In this document: piece after piece, positions 1 to 7,493 of the stretch | How the letters are laid out: every line of letters starts with the position of its first letter | How positions within the stretch are numbered: position 1 is the first letter of the stretch | Origin: JACMQW01 sp964536965 | GTDB taxonomy: Bacteria > Bdellovibrionota > UBA1018 | Length of the DNA stretch: 25,100 bases | Direction: 5' to 3' | NCBI GenBank assembly: GCA_964536965.1 | Contig: CAZIAL010000048.1 | Coordinates: 1 to 25,100, forward strand | The notes under the pieces: generated by a model | Seen by the model: the letters and a program-made list of their open reading frames with translations, nothing else | Databases searched by the model: none | What the model was told of the DNA's origin: nothing | Translations under genes and position numbers: made by a program

Positions 1-316
1 CCTCGCGTGCGAGCCACGGAAACAGTGGATCGCCCTGACCGGGACCCCACTGCCGGAGACTTTCGAACCACGCGATGAACCGATCGGGATCGAGAGGAAT
101 CTCCGGCAACCCCGCTTGGATGGAATCCAGTTCTTCGGCCAAGAATTCCGCCTCGAGTCTTCGCGCCGCCGCCTCCTTTCGGAGGTCGCTTTCCATGTTT
201 ACCGCTCCGAGTCGCGCGCGTCCCCCAAACGAAGGATTCAGTCGCTCTCGATTAAAGGCGGTGAGAGCGACCTGACGGTCTATCTGGGTTTCGGAGTCTA
301 ACTTCAGGGTTTGCAT
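1..316 (-). CDS. Iron-containing redox enzyme family protein (haem-oxygenase-like fold), N-terminal part only
   Basis: The frame is open from an ATG at 316 to the left edge, so about 105 N-terminal residues are present and the rest lies outside the window. An in-frame TAG just upstream of the ATG (about 326) fixes the start. After a charged, helix-forming N-terminus the protein reaches FIAWFESLRQWGPGQGDPLF followed by PWLARE, which I recognise from memory as the opening helix of bacterial 'iron-containing redox enzyme' proteins, a non-haem iron branch of the TenA/haem-oxygenase-like fold. Members are soluble; most have no assigned substrate. The iron-ligand residues would be downstream of what can be seen. 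It is divergent from the metalloprotease gene at 499. Family call is moderate because only the first third is visible. Confidence 0.6.
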   Translation of the reverse strand, partial: MQTLKLDSETQIDRQVALTAFNRERLNPSFGGRARLGAVNMESDLRKEAAARRLEAEFLAEELDSIQAGLPEIPLDPDRFIAWFESLRQWGPGQGDPLFPWLARE

Positions 317-498
317 ACGCAATCCCTATCGCAAGGTGGGTGCCACCCGGATTCGATGCAGAAAGCGACAGCATCAGTAGCTCAGCTAATGAGAGTTCAT
401 CAGTCTTTTAACACGCCGAGCCTTGCCTGCGTTCCACGATTTCGTTACTCGATGCCCGGTCCGGGGGTCCTCTCCGGCGGAAATTCCCAGGAGCAACG

Positions 499-1539
499 GT
501 GAAAACGAGTCCATCCATTCTGCGAAAACTTCTCCTCACGACTTCGATCGTCGTCTCCGGCGCGTCCGGCGCGATGGCGGAGATCGCCTGCCCCGCGTTC
601 GTCCCCGTGCCGTTCGCGAAGATCGAAACGAAAATCGACCTCGGAAGCGAAGTTATCCAAGCCAAGAACATCGACTGTAAGAAGATCGGCGTCGGCGCGG
701 ATCTCATCGCGGAAATCCGAAACATGCTCGGACGCGAGCTGACGACCCCGCCCAAGCTCATCTTCCGCATGGTCGATCATTTCGACAACGCGTTCTTCGA
801 TCCGCGCGATATCTCCCTGAACGTTCCGCATCAGATCATGATGGGAAAGTACGCGAAGAACCCCGTCCACACCTTACCCGTCTGGGCCCATGAATATGGT
901 CACGCCGTTCTCGATCACAACCTGATCGGCATCGCACCGAGCTGGATCTCCCAGGTGAAGAAGCGCGCGACGAAATCCGCGGGTGCGCCCGCGGAAATCA
1001 TCGATTTCGTCGTCGCACCTTACCACGAATTCTTCGCCGACGTCCTGACCGTCCTCTATACGGAAGACGGCGCGAGCGTCGCCGACGCGCTCTACATGAC
1101 CGGCTTCGTCGCGAATCCGGAAGGAAGTCCGAAAGACTGCCCGAATAAATCCGATGCCGAGTGCCGCCCGCGAAATAGCTCGGCCGACGTGCGCGCCAGT
1201 CTCCGGAACCGCGACTTCACCGACCGAGCGAATCAGTTCGGCCGCTGGAGGGCCGTGAGCCCGGACGAAATCCATAACATTCTCGCGCCATCGCGCTACC
1301 ACGTCTGGAAGTACTACCTCGACAACTCCGAGTTCCGGCGCGAGAAGGCGAAGATGGCCGGGATCGTGGTCGACGCGATCATCGGTGACGTCAGTCGTCG
1401 CCTGAAACGCATGGCGAACTCAAACGGTGAGATCACCCGTGAAAGCTTCAATAAAGAAGTCGGCGATCCCATCCGGGCGAATCGCGAATTCATCACGACC
1501 CTGGATCGGTACTTCGAAAAGGGACTCGATCTCCGATAA
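499..1539 (+). CDS. Secreted zinc metalloprotease-like protein (HEYGH)
   Basis: A 346-residue protein with a Sec signal peptide (Lys/Arg at 2-10, hydrophobic stretch to about 24, likely cleavage after AMA near residue 27), so it is exported. Residues 131-135 read HEYGH, the HExxH zinc-protease motif in a helix (WAHEYGHAVLDH), and 44 residues later YHEFFADV (175-182) offers a Glu/Asp that could be the third zinc ligand, as in gluzincins. No known protease family was recognised beyond this; the rest is rich in charged residues with cysteines at 31, 60, and around 215-223 that may form disulfides. The start is a GTG preceded by CAGGAG at about 488-493, a good ribosome site. It converges on the desaturase gene with a 12-base gap. 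Protease activity is inferred from the motif only. Confidence 0.72.
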   Translation: MKTSPSILRKLLLTTSIVVSGASGAMAEIACPAFVPVPFAKIETKIDLGSEVIQAKNIDCKKIGVGADLIAEIRNMLGRELTTPPKLIFRMVDHFDNAFFDPRDISLNVPHQIMMGKYAKNPVHTLPVWAHEYGHAVLDHNLIGIAPSWISQVKKRATKSAGAPAEIIDFVVAPYHEFFADVLTVLYTEDGASVADALYMTGFVANPEGSPKDCPNKSDAECRPRNSSADVRASLRNRDFTDRANQFGRWRAVSPDEIHNILAPSRYHVWKYYLDNSEFRREKAKMAGIVVDAIIGDVSRRLKRMANSNGEITRESFNKEVGDPIRANREFITTLDRYFEKGLDLR

Positions 1540-1551
1540 GCGGTTAAACGG

Positions 1552-2406
1552 TTAAGCGACGGAGGAATCCCGGGCCGAGTACCGCTTTACGGAGGTGCGA
1601 ATCTCCGCTTCGGATTTCACGACGAGGTCCCAGACAAGACCCGTCATCGCGAGGAAGCGGATGAACGCATACCCGAAATCGAATTGCCACCAGCGCAGTC
1701 CGAGCCGCGCGTTCTTCGGCCACGCGTGATGATTGTTGTGCCAGCCCTCGCCGAACATGACGGCACCGAAGAAGAGGTTGTTTCGACTGTCGTCGGCGGT
1801 ATCGAAAACACGGTCGCCCGAAACATGGCAGAGCGAGTTCACGAGAAAGGTGAGATGCCAGGAGATCACCGTCGGGATGAAGTAACCCCACGCAAGCCAG
1901 CTCCATCCGCCGAGACCGTAGAGAACCGCGCCTTGGAGTAGAAAAATCAGCGGCACCGCTGCGTCGAGCACGCGGAGTTCCCGCGGCCATTCGGCGCGGA
2001 GCGCTTCTTCGCCGGCCTGCGCTTCGCGGGTCTTCCGGATAAAAAGCCAGCCAAGATGCGCGTGCCAAAACCCTCCCATGCGGGGCGAATGCGGATCGCC
2101 TTCGCGGTCCGTATGACGGTGATGCATCCGGTGTCGGTAGGTCCACCAGCTCGGCGTCCCCTGCCCCGCGAGCCCTCCGAAGAGCGCGAGCAGGAAAGCC
2201 ATGGGGCGCGAGGTTTTAAACGCTTCGTGCGTGAAGTAACGGTGATATCCCACGGTGATGCCAAAACCGCGAAGAACATAGAGGAGCGCGAACAGCGCCA
2301 ACGCCGGAGCCGAGGGCAGCGGCGAAAACAGACCCGCGATCGCGGCGATATGAAAGACCGGCAGGCCGATTCGATAGGTCCACGGAGACTGATTCAGCGC
2401 GAGCAT
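1552..2406 (-). CDS. Acyl-CoA/fatty-acid delta-9-type desaturase
   Basis: A 284-residue integral membrane di-iron desaturase that inserts a double bond in a saturated acyl chain, using O2 and an electron donor. All three histidine boxes of the membrane desaturase family are present: HRYFTH (55-60), HRMHH (92-96) and HNNHH (223-227), together with the typical GVGYHR-like and GEGWHNNHH contexts of stearoyl-CoA-type enzymes. Two pairs of hydrophobic segments (about 11-50, 68-82 and 151-190) separate the boxes. The length is short, with no cytochrome b5 domain, as usual for bacterial members. The ATG lies 7 bases after the aldolase stop codon and shows no strong Shine-Dalgarno, so it is probably cotranscribed with, and translationally dependent on, the aldolase gene. 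Acyl substrate (CoA, ACP or lipid) cannot be told. Confidence 0.93.
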   Translation of the reverse strand: MLALNQSPWTYRIGLPVFHIAAIAGLFSPLPSAPALALFALLYVLRGFGITVGYHRYFTHEAFKTSRPMAFLLALFGGLAGQGTPSWWTYRHRMHHRHTDREGDPHSPRMGGFWHAHLGWLFIRKTREAQAGEEALRAEWPRELRVLDAAVPLIFLLQGAVLYGLGGWSWLAWGYFIPTVISWHLTFLVNSLCHVSGDRVFDTADDSRNNLFFGAVMFGEGWHNNHHAWPKNARLGLRWWQFDFGYAFIRFLAMTGLVWDLVVKSEAEIRTSVKRYSARDSSVA

Positions 2407-2413
2407 GGACCGA

Positions 2414-3478
2414 TCAGCCGTTACGGCCGATATTATTCAGATCCTCGAAAGCGCCTTTCAGGCGTTTCACGAACTGGTCTTCGCCTTTGCGGAGCCAGAC
2501 GCGTGGATCGTAGTACTTTTTGTTCGGCGCTTCGGGGCCTTCTGGGTTCCCGAGCTGGCCCTGGAGATAGGCTTTCTTCTCTTCGTAGAAGTTCTTCACG
2601 CCTTCCCACATCGCCCACTGCATATCCGTGTCGATATTCATTTTAATGACGCCGTAACTGATCGCTTCGCGGATTTCGGCCTGGGTGGATCCCGAGCCGC
2701 CGTGGAAAACGAAGTTCACCGGCCGGGGGGCGGTCTTAAATTTCTTTTCGATGAACTCCTGCGAGTTCTTCAGGATCACCGGCGTCAGCTTCACATTCCC
2801 CGGCTTGTAAACGCCGTGCACGTTTCCGAAAGACGCGGCGACGGTAAAACCCGGTCCGATCGATTTCAGATGTTCGTAAGCGTAACCGACATCCTCGGGC
2901 TGCGTATAGAGACTCGAATTGTCGAGATGCGAATTATCCACGCCGTCTTCTTCTCCACCCGTGCATCCGAGCTCGATTTCGATCGAAGTCTCGATCGCTT
3001 TCATGCGCTTGAAATAAGTCGCCGAGATTTCGATGTTCTCTTCGAGCGACTCTTCGGACAGGTCCAGCATATGCGATGAGAAAAGTGGGCGCTTATGCGT
3101 CTTAAAATACGCCTCGCCCGCGTCGAGCATGCCGTCGATCCAAGGAAGCAGTTTCTTCGCCGCGTGGTCCGTGTGGATCACGACCGGCACGCCGTAAGCT
3201 TCGGCCATCAGATGAATATGGTGCGCGCCGCTGACTGACCCGAGCACCGCCGCCCCGTCGTTTGGAAGTTTCAGACTTTTCCCGGCGTAGAACTGACCTC
3301 CGCCATTCGAAAACTGGATGATGACCGGCGAATTCACGAGCTTCGCGGTTTCCAGAACGGCGTTCACCGAATTCGTCCCGACGACGTTCACCGCGGGAAG
3401 CGCGAACCGACTTTCTTTCGCGTGCTGATAGAGGTCCTGGAGCGCCGTTCCGTAAACAATTCCGGGTTTCAGTTTCAT
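2414..3478 (-). CDS. fbaA: Class II fructose-1,6-bisphosphate aldolase (FbaA type)
   Basis: A 354-residue cytosolic zinc aldolase of glycolysis and gluconeogenesis, splitting fructose-1,6-bisphosphate into dihydroxyacetone phosphate and glyceraldehyde-3-phosphate. The match to the class IIA (E. coli FbaA) type is clear along the whole length: HTDH at 102-105 carries the catalytic Asp and a zinc His, the ELGCTGGEEDGVDN loop lies at 169-182, NVHGVYKPGNVKL at 219-231 has another zinc His, and HGGSGS at 259-264 followed by KMNIDTD binds phosphate. Length is that of the family (about 350-360), so it is intact. The ATG at 3478 has only a weak upstream GGGG. It is the first gene of a pair with the desaturase and is divergent from the beta-amylase gene over a 116-base spacer. 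Confidence 0.96.
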   Translation of the reverse strand: MKLKPGIVYGTALQDLYQHAKESRFALPAVNVVGTNSVNAVLETAKLVNSPVIIQFSNGGGQFYAGKSLKLPNDGAAVLGSVSGAHHIHLMAEAYGVPVVIHTDHAAKKLLPWIDGMLDAGEAYFKTHKRPLFSSHMLDLSEESLEENIEISATYFKRMKAIETSIEIELGCTGGEEDGVDNSHLDNSSLYTQPEDVGYAYEHLKSIGPGFTVAASFGNVHGVYKPGNVKLTPVILKNSQEFIEKKFKTAPRPVNFVFHGGSGSTQAEIREAISYGVIKMNIDTDMQWAMWEGVKNFYEEKKAYLQGQLGNPEGPEAPNKKYYDPRVWLRKGEDQFVKRLKGAFEDLNNIGRNG

Positions 3479-3526
3479 ACCCCAGGTTTACCCCATGGCC
3501 CTACGAGTCTAAAATCGTTATTTTCA

Positions 3527-3570
3527 CCCGTCGAGGCCGCTGCTCGGTCGTTTCTGCCCGTCGACGCGGC
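3527..3570. repeat. Imperfect direct repeat in the aldolase/beta-amylase divergent spacer
   Basis: CCCGTCGAGGCCGC at 3527-3540 recurs as CCCGTCGACGCGGC at 3557-3570, exactly 30 bases (about three helical turns) later, between two divergently transcribed starts (3478 minus, 3595 plus). The phasing would suit two sites for one regulator, but GC-rich spacers give such repeats by chance fairly often. No clear -35/-10 pair was found in this spacer. Confidence 0.3.
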
Positions 3571-3594
3571 GCCCGGTCTCGTAGAAAATAAATC

Positions 3595-5181
3595 GTGGCG
3601 AACCCGAGACCAAAAAATCAACCGACGCGCGCCCGGGCCTTCTTAATTCTAACCCTGGGTTGCGCGCTCTTCGGGCTGGGGCTCGGTTCGAAACTCGCCC
3701 GTGCGAATCCTCCGGGCGGCGCCGTGAATCTGATGGGACCCCTGCTCATCGGCGATCCGAACGACCTCGCCGGATCGCGCGCGCATTGGGATGAATTCTC
3801 CGCGCACCTCAGGCGCGCGCGCGAGCTCGGCGTCCATGCGATCTCCACCGACATCTGGTGGGGCCTCGTCGAACCGGAGGCGGGAAGTTACCGCTGGGAG
3901 TATTACGAAGAAGTCGCGAAACGAATCCGGGAGGCGGGACTGAAATGGGTCCCCATTCTCTCCTTCCATCAGCTCGGCGGGAACGTCGGCGATACCGGGA
4001 GCATGCCGCTCCCAAAACATGTTTGGGAAACGCCCCTCACTTACGAGAAGGTCGTCGCCGGCGGAAAGATCGAACGCGTGACGGTTCGCGGAGATGCGGC
4101 GAGCTCACCGCTCATGTATCTGAGCGAGCAAGGCAACCGCTCGAAGGAAGTCGTGTCCGTCTGGGGCACCGACGCGGTCATGGCAAAGTATAAAAGCTTC
4201 ATGACCTCGTTTCGCGACCGGTTTTCGAAAGACGCCGACCTCATCACCGAGATCAACATCTCTCTCGGGGCCTCGGGCGAGCTGCGCTATCCCTCGTACA
4301 ACATGCACGACGTGGACGCGGGTTTCCCGACCCGCGGATCGCTGCAGGCCTATTCCGAACCCGCCGTCGAATCCTTCCGCGCCCATGTTCGACGCACGTT
4401 CTGGCCCCCCGGCGTTTCCGAAGCCGATGGACTCCGCGCACTGAACGAAAAATGGAAGTTTAACCTCGCGAGCTTCGACGAGGTCCTGCCTCCCAACGCC
4501 CTGGAGATGACCGATTTTTTCGCGCGAAACGACCACTTCTCGGCTTACGGGCAATTCTTCTTCGACTGGTATAACCAGTCGCTGGTCGATCACGGTACGA
4601 AAATGCTCGATGCGGCGACCTCGATTTTCGCCCATGCCGGCTCCGCTCTGCGGGGCGCAGAGCTCGGGGGAAAACTCTGCGGCGTGCATTGGCGCGCTTT
4701 CGGCGACCGGCTCGCCGAGCTCACCGCCGGCCTGGTCCGCACCAGTTATCCCGACTGGCGCAAGTTCAGCGCCGGGTTCGGCTACCGCCATACCCTGAGT
4801 GTTTTCAAACCGCGGCCGGCGGCGAAGATCGTCATGCACTATACCGCGATCGAAATGGCGGACATGATCTACGAAAACGGCAGGTACATCGGTTCGGCGG
4901 CGAATACCCTCACTCACCAGCTCGGGCTCGTCGCGGCTCGAATGCAGATCGTGCTCAAGGGCGAGAACGCGCTCTCCGGAACCCTCGGGGATCACGAGGC
5001 CTGGAAGAGGATGAGCGACGTCTTGCTCCGCAAGTATCGCGGAGTCACGCTCCTACGCATGGGCGACATCATCGGCCAGCCGGTCCGCGAGAAACTTCTC
5101 CGTGCGATGATTCGCACGCTCCGTCCGGGCGCGGACGTTCGAAAAGAACTCTGCAAATTTCTCGTTCTCACGGGGAACTAG
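3595..5181 (+). CDS. Secreted beta-amylase (glycoside hydrolase family 14)
   Basis: A 528-residue exo-acting 1,4-alpha-glucan maltohydrolase that releases beta-maltose from the non-reducing ends of starch or glycogen. A Sec signal peptide (Arg-rich 1-14, hydrophobic 15-32, cleavage near ARA at 35-37) sends it out of the cytoplasm. GH14 landmarks are in order: STDIWWGLVEPE (84-95), HQLGGNVGD (125-133; the usual HxCGGNVGD with Leu in place of Cys), GELRYPSY (228-235) with catalytic acid Glu229, GGKLCGVHW (358-366) with the substrate Lys360, AELTAG (374-379), TAIEMAD (417-423) with catalytic base Glu420, and GENALSG (456-462). It is catalytic domain only, with no starch-binding module. An in-frame TAA 6 bases upstream makes GTG 3595 the first possible start; no Shine-Dalgarno is seen, so it may be leaderless. 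The last 14 bases overlap the convergent C92 gene. Confidence 0.92.
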   Translation: MANPRPKNQPTRARAFLILTLGCALFGLGLGSKLARANPPGGAVNLMGPLLIGDPNDLAGSRAHWDEFSAHLRRARELGVHAISTDIWWGLVEPEAGSYRWEYYEEVAKRIREAGLKWVPILSFHQLGGNVGDTGSMPLPKHVWETPLTYEKVVAGGKIERVTVRGDAASSPLMYLSEQGNRSKEVVSVWGTDAVMAKYKSFMTSFRDRFSKDADLITEINISLGASGELRYPSYNMHDVDAGFPTRGSLQAYSEPAVESFRAHVRRTFWPPGVSEADGLRALNEKWKFNLASFDEVLPPNALEMTDFFARNDHFSAYGQFFFDWYNQSLVDHGTKMLDAATSIFAHAGSALRGAELGGKLCGVHWRAFGDRLAELTAGLVRTSYPDWRKFSAGFGYRHTLSVFKPRPAAKIVMHYTAIEMADMIYENGRYIGSAANTLTHQLGLVAARMQIVLKGENALSGTLGDHEAWKRMSDVLLRKYRGVTLLRMGDIIGQPVREKLLRAMIRTLRPGADVRKELCKFLVLTGN

Positions 5182-6721
5182 CTGATCCCCCAGACCGGGG
5201 ACCGACCGAGTGGGCGGCCAGAAGCGCGTCGCGATCGGCAAAAGCCCCGGCTAGCACGGACGCCATCTTCGCCTCCGCATTGCGCTCGATCCATTGTCCA
5301 TCGACGATCAGGCGTACGATATCAAACGGTCCTCCGACGGCGGTTTCCGCGACCGCGTCGGGGTTGATCGTCATTCTTCCGAGGGTTCGCTCCAGTCGGT
5401 AAGGCACACTGACATAGGTCATGTACATGAGCTCGGAACAGACCAATCGATCCTGGGTTTCGACGTCGAAACCGAAGTCGTAGAGCTTCCCGTACTGGAG
5501 GGCCGCGCGGACGAGAACGGCACGGAGTTCTTCCTCCCCCATATCGCGTTTTCGAATCACGGCGTAAGAATCGACGTCGAGAAAATGTCCGAGCGTATTC
5601 GTCGTCACTCCCGGTCGAAGCGCTTCGAGAACTCCCTGGCCCGCACGGATGCGTCCTTGGAGTCTCGCGAACGCCGGATGATCCCAGATTCCCAGCGTAA
5701 TCAGCTCGGCCTCCGTCCCGAGCCAGATCGCGTTATGTCCCCAGTATCCCGGAATAAAACGATCGGTCAGTCGGAACGGCGTTTTTTCGAGTAAAATATC
5801 GCCCGGCCGGAGATCTTCACGCAAGCGCTTCTCAACTTCAGGAGAGCCGTAGAGTTTTCCGCGACGGGACTGGAATTTTCCGATCGTATTGCCGAAGGCT
5901 TTCGAAATTCCGTCGATCGTGGACTTCAGCGAATCATGCGCCTGATCGCGAAAAATCTTTTTGCCGCCGAAAATCCCCTTTAGGAAGAATCCGATATCGA
6001 AGACCGCGCGCCCCGCCTGCGACTGATCCCGAAGAAATCGAAACGTACCGCTATTCTCGATCACCGCCCAGAAGAAGGCGAGATCACGGTCGTTCAGGAT
6101 GCTTTGGTCGAGATCGACGTTTAGCTCGCCGAAACGACGCGCCCCCCGCAACGTGGGGCGGCGGAACTTCACCGAGTAGAACTCGCGCGCGGCGTCCCGC
6201 AGCAGATCGGCCGGCTTTCCATATCCCAGGTTCGCCTCGTTCACGATCCGGCGCAACCGATCGTCGTTCTGCACGTCTTCCACGAATTCGACGTAATTGT
6301 CGACGAGCGCATAACCGATCGCCATGGTCATCAGATAGTGGAAGAGTTCGACCTGCGTATCGACTTCGCTCGGTCGATTCACGAGCCGCAGATGCGGTTC
6401 GATCTTCGCCAAGAGGAGGTCCTTGATTTGCGAGCGCGCGACGACGTTTCGATGAATCATCTCCAGCTGATCCCCGCGGTAGGCGGGATTTTTCCGGCGG
6501 TACTCGAGGAGTTCCGCAATCCCCTGCTTCGCGACGATCCGGCGATCGAGCAGCTCGAGAATCGCGAACTGCGCGAAACGAGCCTCGACGGCTAGCTCAG
6601 GATTCGGCGCGAAGAATTCGGCGCGCGCGGGCGGGACCCAGAACGCCGAGACGAAAACGATCGTGGCGAGGAGTTTAAGCCCTCGCGAGCGGCTCAGACA
6701 TTTCGATTCGTTCAGTGCCAT
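5168..6721 (-). CDS. Exported YiiX/YebB-like NlpC/P60-fold cysteine hydrolase (C92 family)
   Basis: A 517-residue protein: signal peptide (1-34, ending ARA), an all-helical unknown region (about 40-300), then a permuted papain-like hydrolase domain (about 304-450). The domain shows RPGDILL (305-311), GHNAIWLG (328-335) with the likely catalytic His329, and RLVCSELMY (425-433) with the likely nucleophile Cys428. In permuted NlpC/P60 enzymes such as YiiX the His precedes the Cys like this; relatives cut peptide, amide or lipid-ester bonds. I chose ATG 6721, not the possible start at 6766, because GGAGG lies 9 bases upstream and the signal peptide follows directly. That start is inside the end of the ceramidase-like gene (47-base overlap), so the two are translationally linked. 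The substrate is unknown; the large N-terminal helical region is not one I recognise. Confidence 0.75.
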   Translation of the reverse strand: MALNESKCLSRSRGLKLLATIVFVSAFWVPPARAEFFAPNPELAVEARFAQFAILELLDRRIVAKQGIAELLEYRRKNPAYRGDQLEMIHRNVVARSQIKDLLLAKIEPHLRLVNRPSEVDTQVELFHYLMTMAIGYALVDNYVEFVEDVQNDDRLRRIVNEANLGYGKPADLLRDAAREFYSVKFRRPTLRGARRFGELNVDLDQSILNDRDLAFFWAVIENSGTFRFLRDQSQAGRAVFDIGFFLKGIFGGKKIFRDQAHDSLKSTIDGISKAFGNTIGKFQSRRGKLYGSPEVEKRLREDLRPGDILLEKTPFRLTDRFIPGYWGHNAIWLGTEAELITLGIWDHPAFARLQGRIRAGQGVLEALRPGVTTNTLGHFLDVDSYAVIRKRDMGEEELRAVLVRAALQYGKLYDFGFDVETQDRLVCSELMYMTYVSVPYRLERTLGRMTINPDAVAETAVGGPFDIVRLIVDGQWIERNAEAKMASVLAGAFADRDALLAAHSVGPRSGGSASSP

Positions 6722-7448
6722 GGGTGATTTCCTCCATTGAAATCGGGAACGCGCGTAAAATCGCATACAGGGCAGCCGTCGCGGAGAGGTGCTTGAGCGA
6801 ATGTCCGCTCATGAACCCGGTTCCCACGAAGATCGCCTCATCCTTGAGCTCGAAAACTTTCGCTAAAACATAGAAGCCGATGCCGACGAAGATCCAGCTC
6901 CGCCGCAAGGTCCCCTGGGGAAACGCGAGCAGCAGCAGGATCGCGAAAATGAGCGAGCCGAACTGCAGAGCCAGATAAAACGCCGTCTCCCCGTTCCCGT
7001 AATAGATGTTCCAAACGGAAATCGGCCCGAGAATCGAAAGCCCGATCCCGACCCAGCGGCCCGTCGACGCGCGAATCCGATTCGCGAGCACCACGCCGAC
7101 GAAACTTCCGAACCCGACGCTCATCGGAAGCTGGTCCCAGAAGAGCCGAGGCGGGGTCGTTTCCCAGTGAAAATAGGCCGATCCGAAAGCGGTCGCGATC
7201 AGCGCGGTGGAAAAGAGTCGACCGAGGAGCCGAACGTCCCCCGGAAATCCACGAGATCGGCGCAGTCCTTCCACGCCGATCCAAACGAAACCCAGATTCG
7301 TCACGACGTTCCAGAAGTTCGGAATCCCGAAATGCTTTTCCGTATCGGCGAAAGAACAATAGGTCGCGGGATCAAAGTGCAAAATCCCCCGCGCCAAGAA
7401 TAATCCGAGCGCGGTCCCGACGAGTACGAGGGCGAGACGAACCGACAT
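6675..7448 (-). CDS. Ceramidase-like (CREST superfamily) integral membrane hydrolase
   Basis: A 257-residue protein with about seven hydrophobic segments. It carries the alkaline ceramidase/CREST pattern: YCSFADTEKHFGIPNFWNVV (30-49), GSAYFHWETTPPRLFWDQLP (89-108) with His94 and Asp105, and SGHSLKHLSAT (214-224) with His216 and His220. In CREST hydrolases these histidines bind a catalytic zinc within the membrane, and the family hydrolyses amide bonds of lipids such as ceramides. Bacterial members of this subtype are mostly uncharacterised, so sphingolipid substrate is only one possibility; another amide-linked lipid would fit. It is the upstream partner of the C92 hydrolase gene, overlapping it by 47 bases. 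The ATG at 7448 follows a spacer of 45 bases from the GIY-YIG stop, so all three minus-strand genes may be one transcript. Confidence 0.8.
   Translation of the reverse strand: MSVRLALVLVGTALGLFLARGILHFDPATYCSFADTEKHFGIPNFWNVVTNLGFVWIGVEGLRRSRGFPGDVRLLGRLFSTALIATAFGSAYFHWETTPPRLFWDQLPMSVGFGSFVGVVLANRIRASTGRWVGIGLSILGPISVWNIYYGNGETAFYLALQFGSLIFAILLLLAFPQGTLRRSWIFVGIGFYVLAKVFELKDEAIFVGTGFMSGHSLKHLSATAALYAILRAFPISMEEITHGTERIEMSEPLARA
6731..6735 (-). promoter_or_regulatory. Ribosome binding site deciding the C92 hydrolase start
   Basis: GGAGG on the minus strand, 9 bases before ATG 6721 and inside the coding region of the upstream ceramidase-like gene. It supports the internal ATG over the more upstream possible start at 6766. 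Confidence 0.75.
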
Positions 7449-7493
7449 GCCCGGATCGTCTCAGGGATTCGCGGAATGTAAAGGGGGGCTCCT

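Noticed and set aside
367..450. tRNA-like words (TAGCTCAG, GAGAGT, CTTTTAA) resembling a tRNA-Lys
   Set aside because: The anticodon stem does not pair, the D-loop lacks GG, and there is no GTTCRANTC T-loop or matching acceptor stem. At best a decayed remnant; more likely chance.
4105..4995. A 296-codon minus-strand frame inside the beta-amylase gene
   Set aside because: Antisense shadow of a gene with complete GH14 motifs; no recognisable domain in the shadow.
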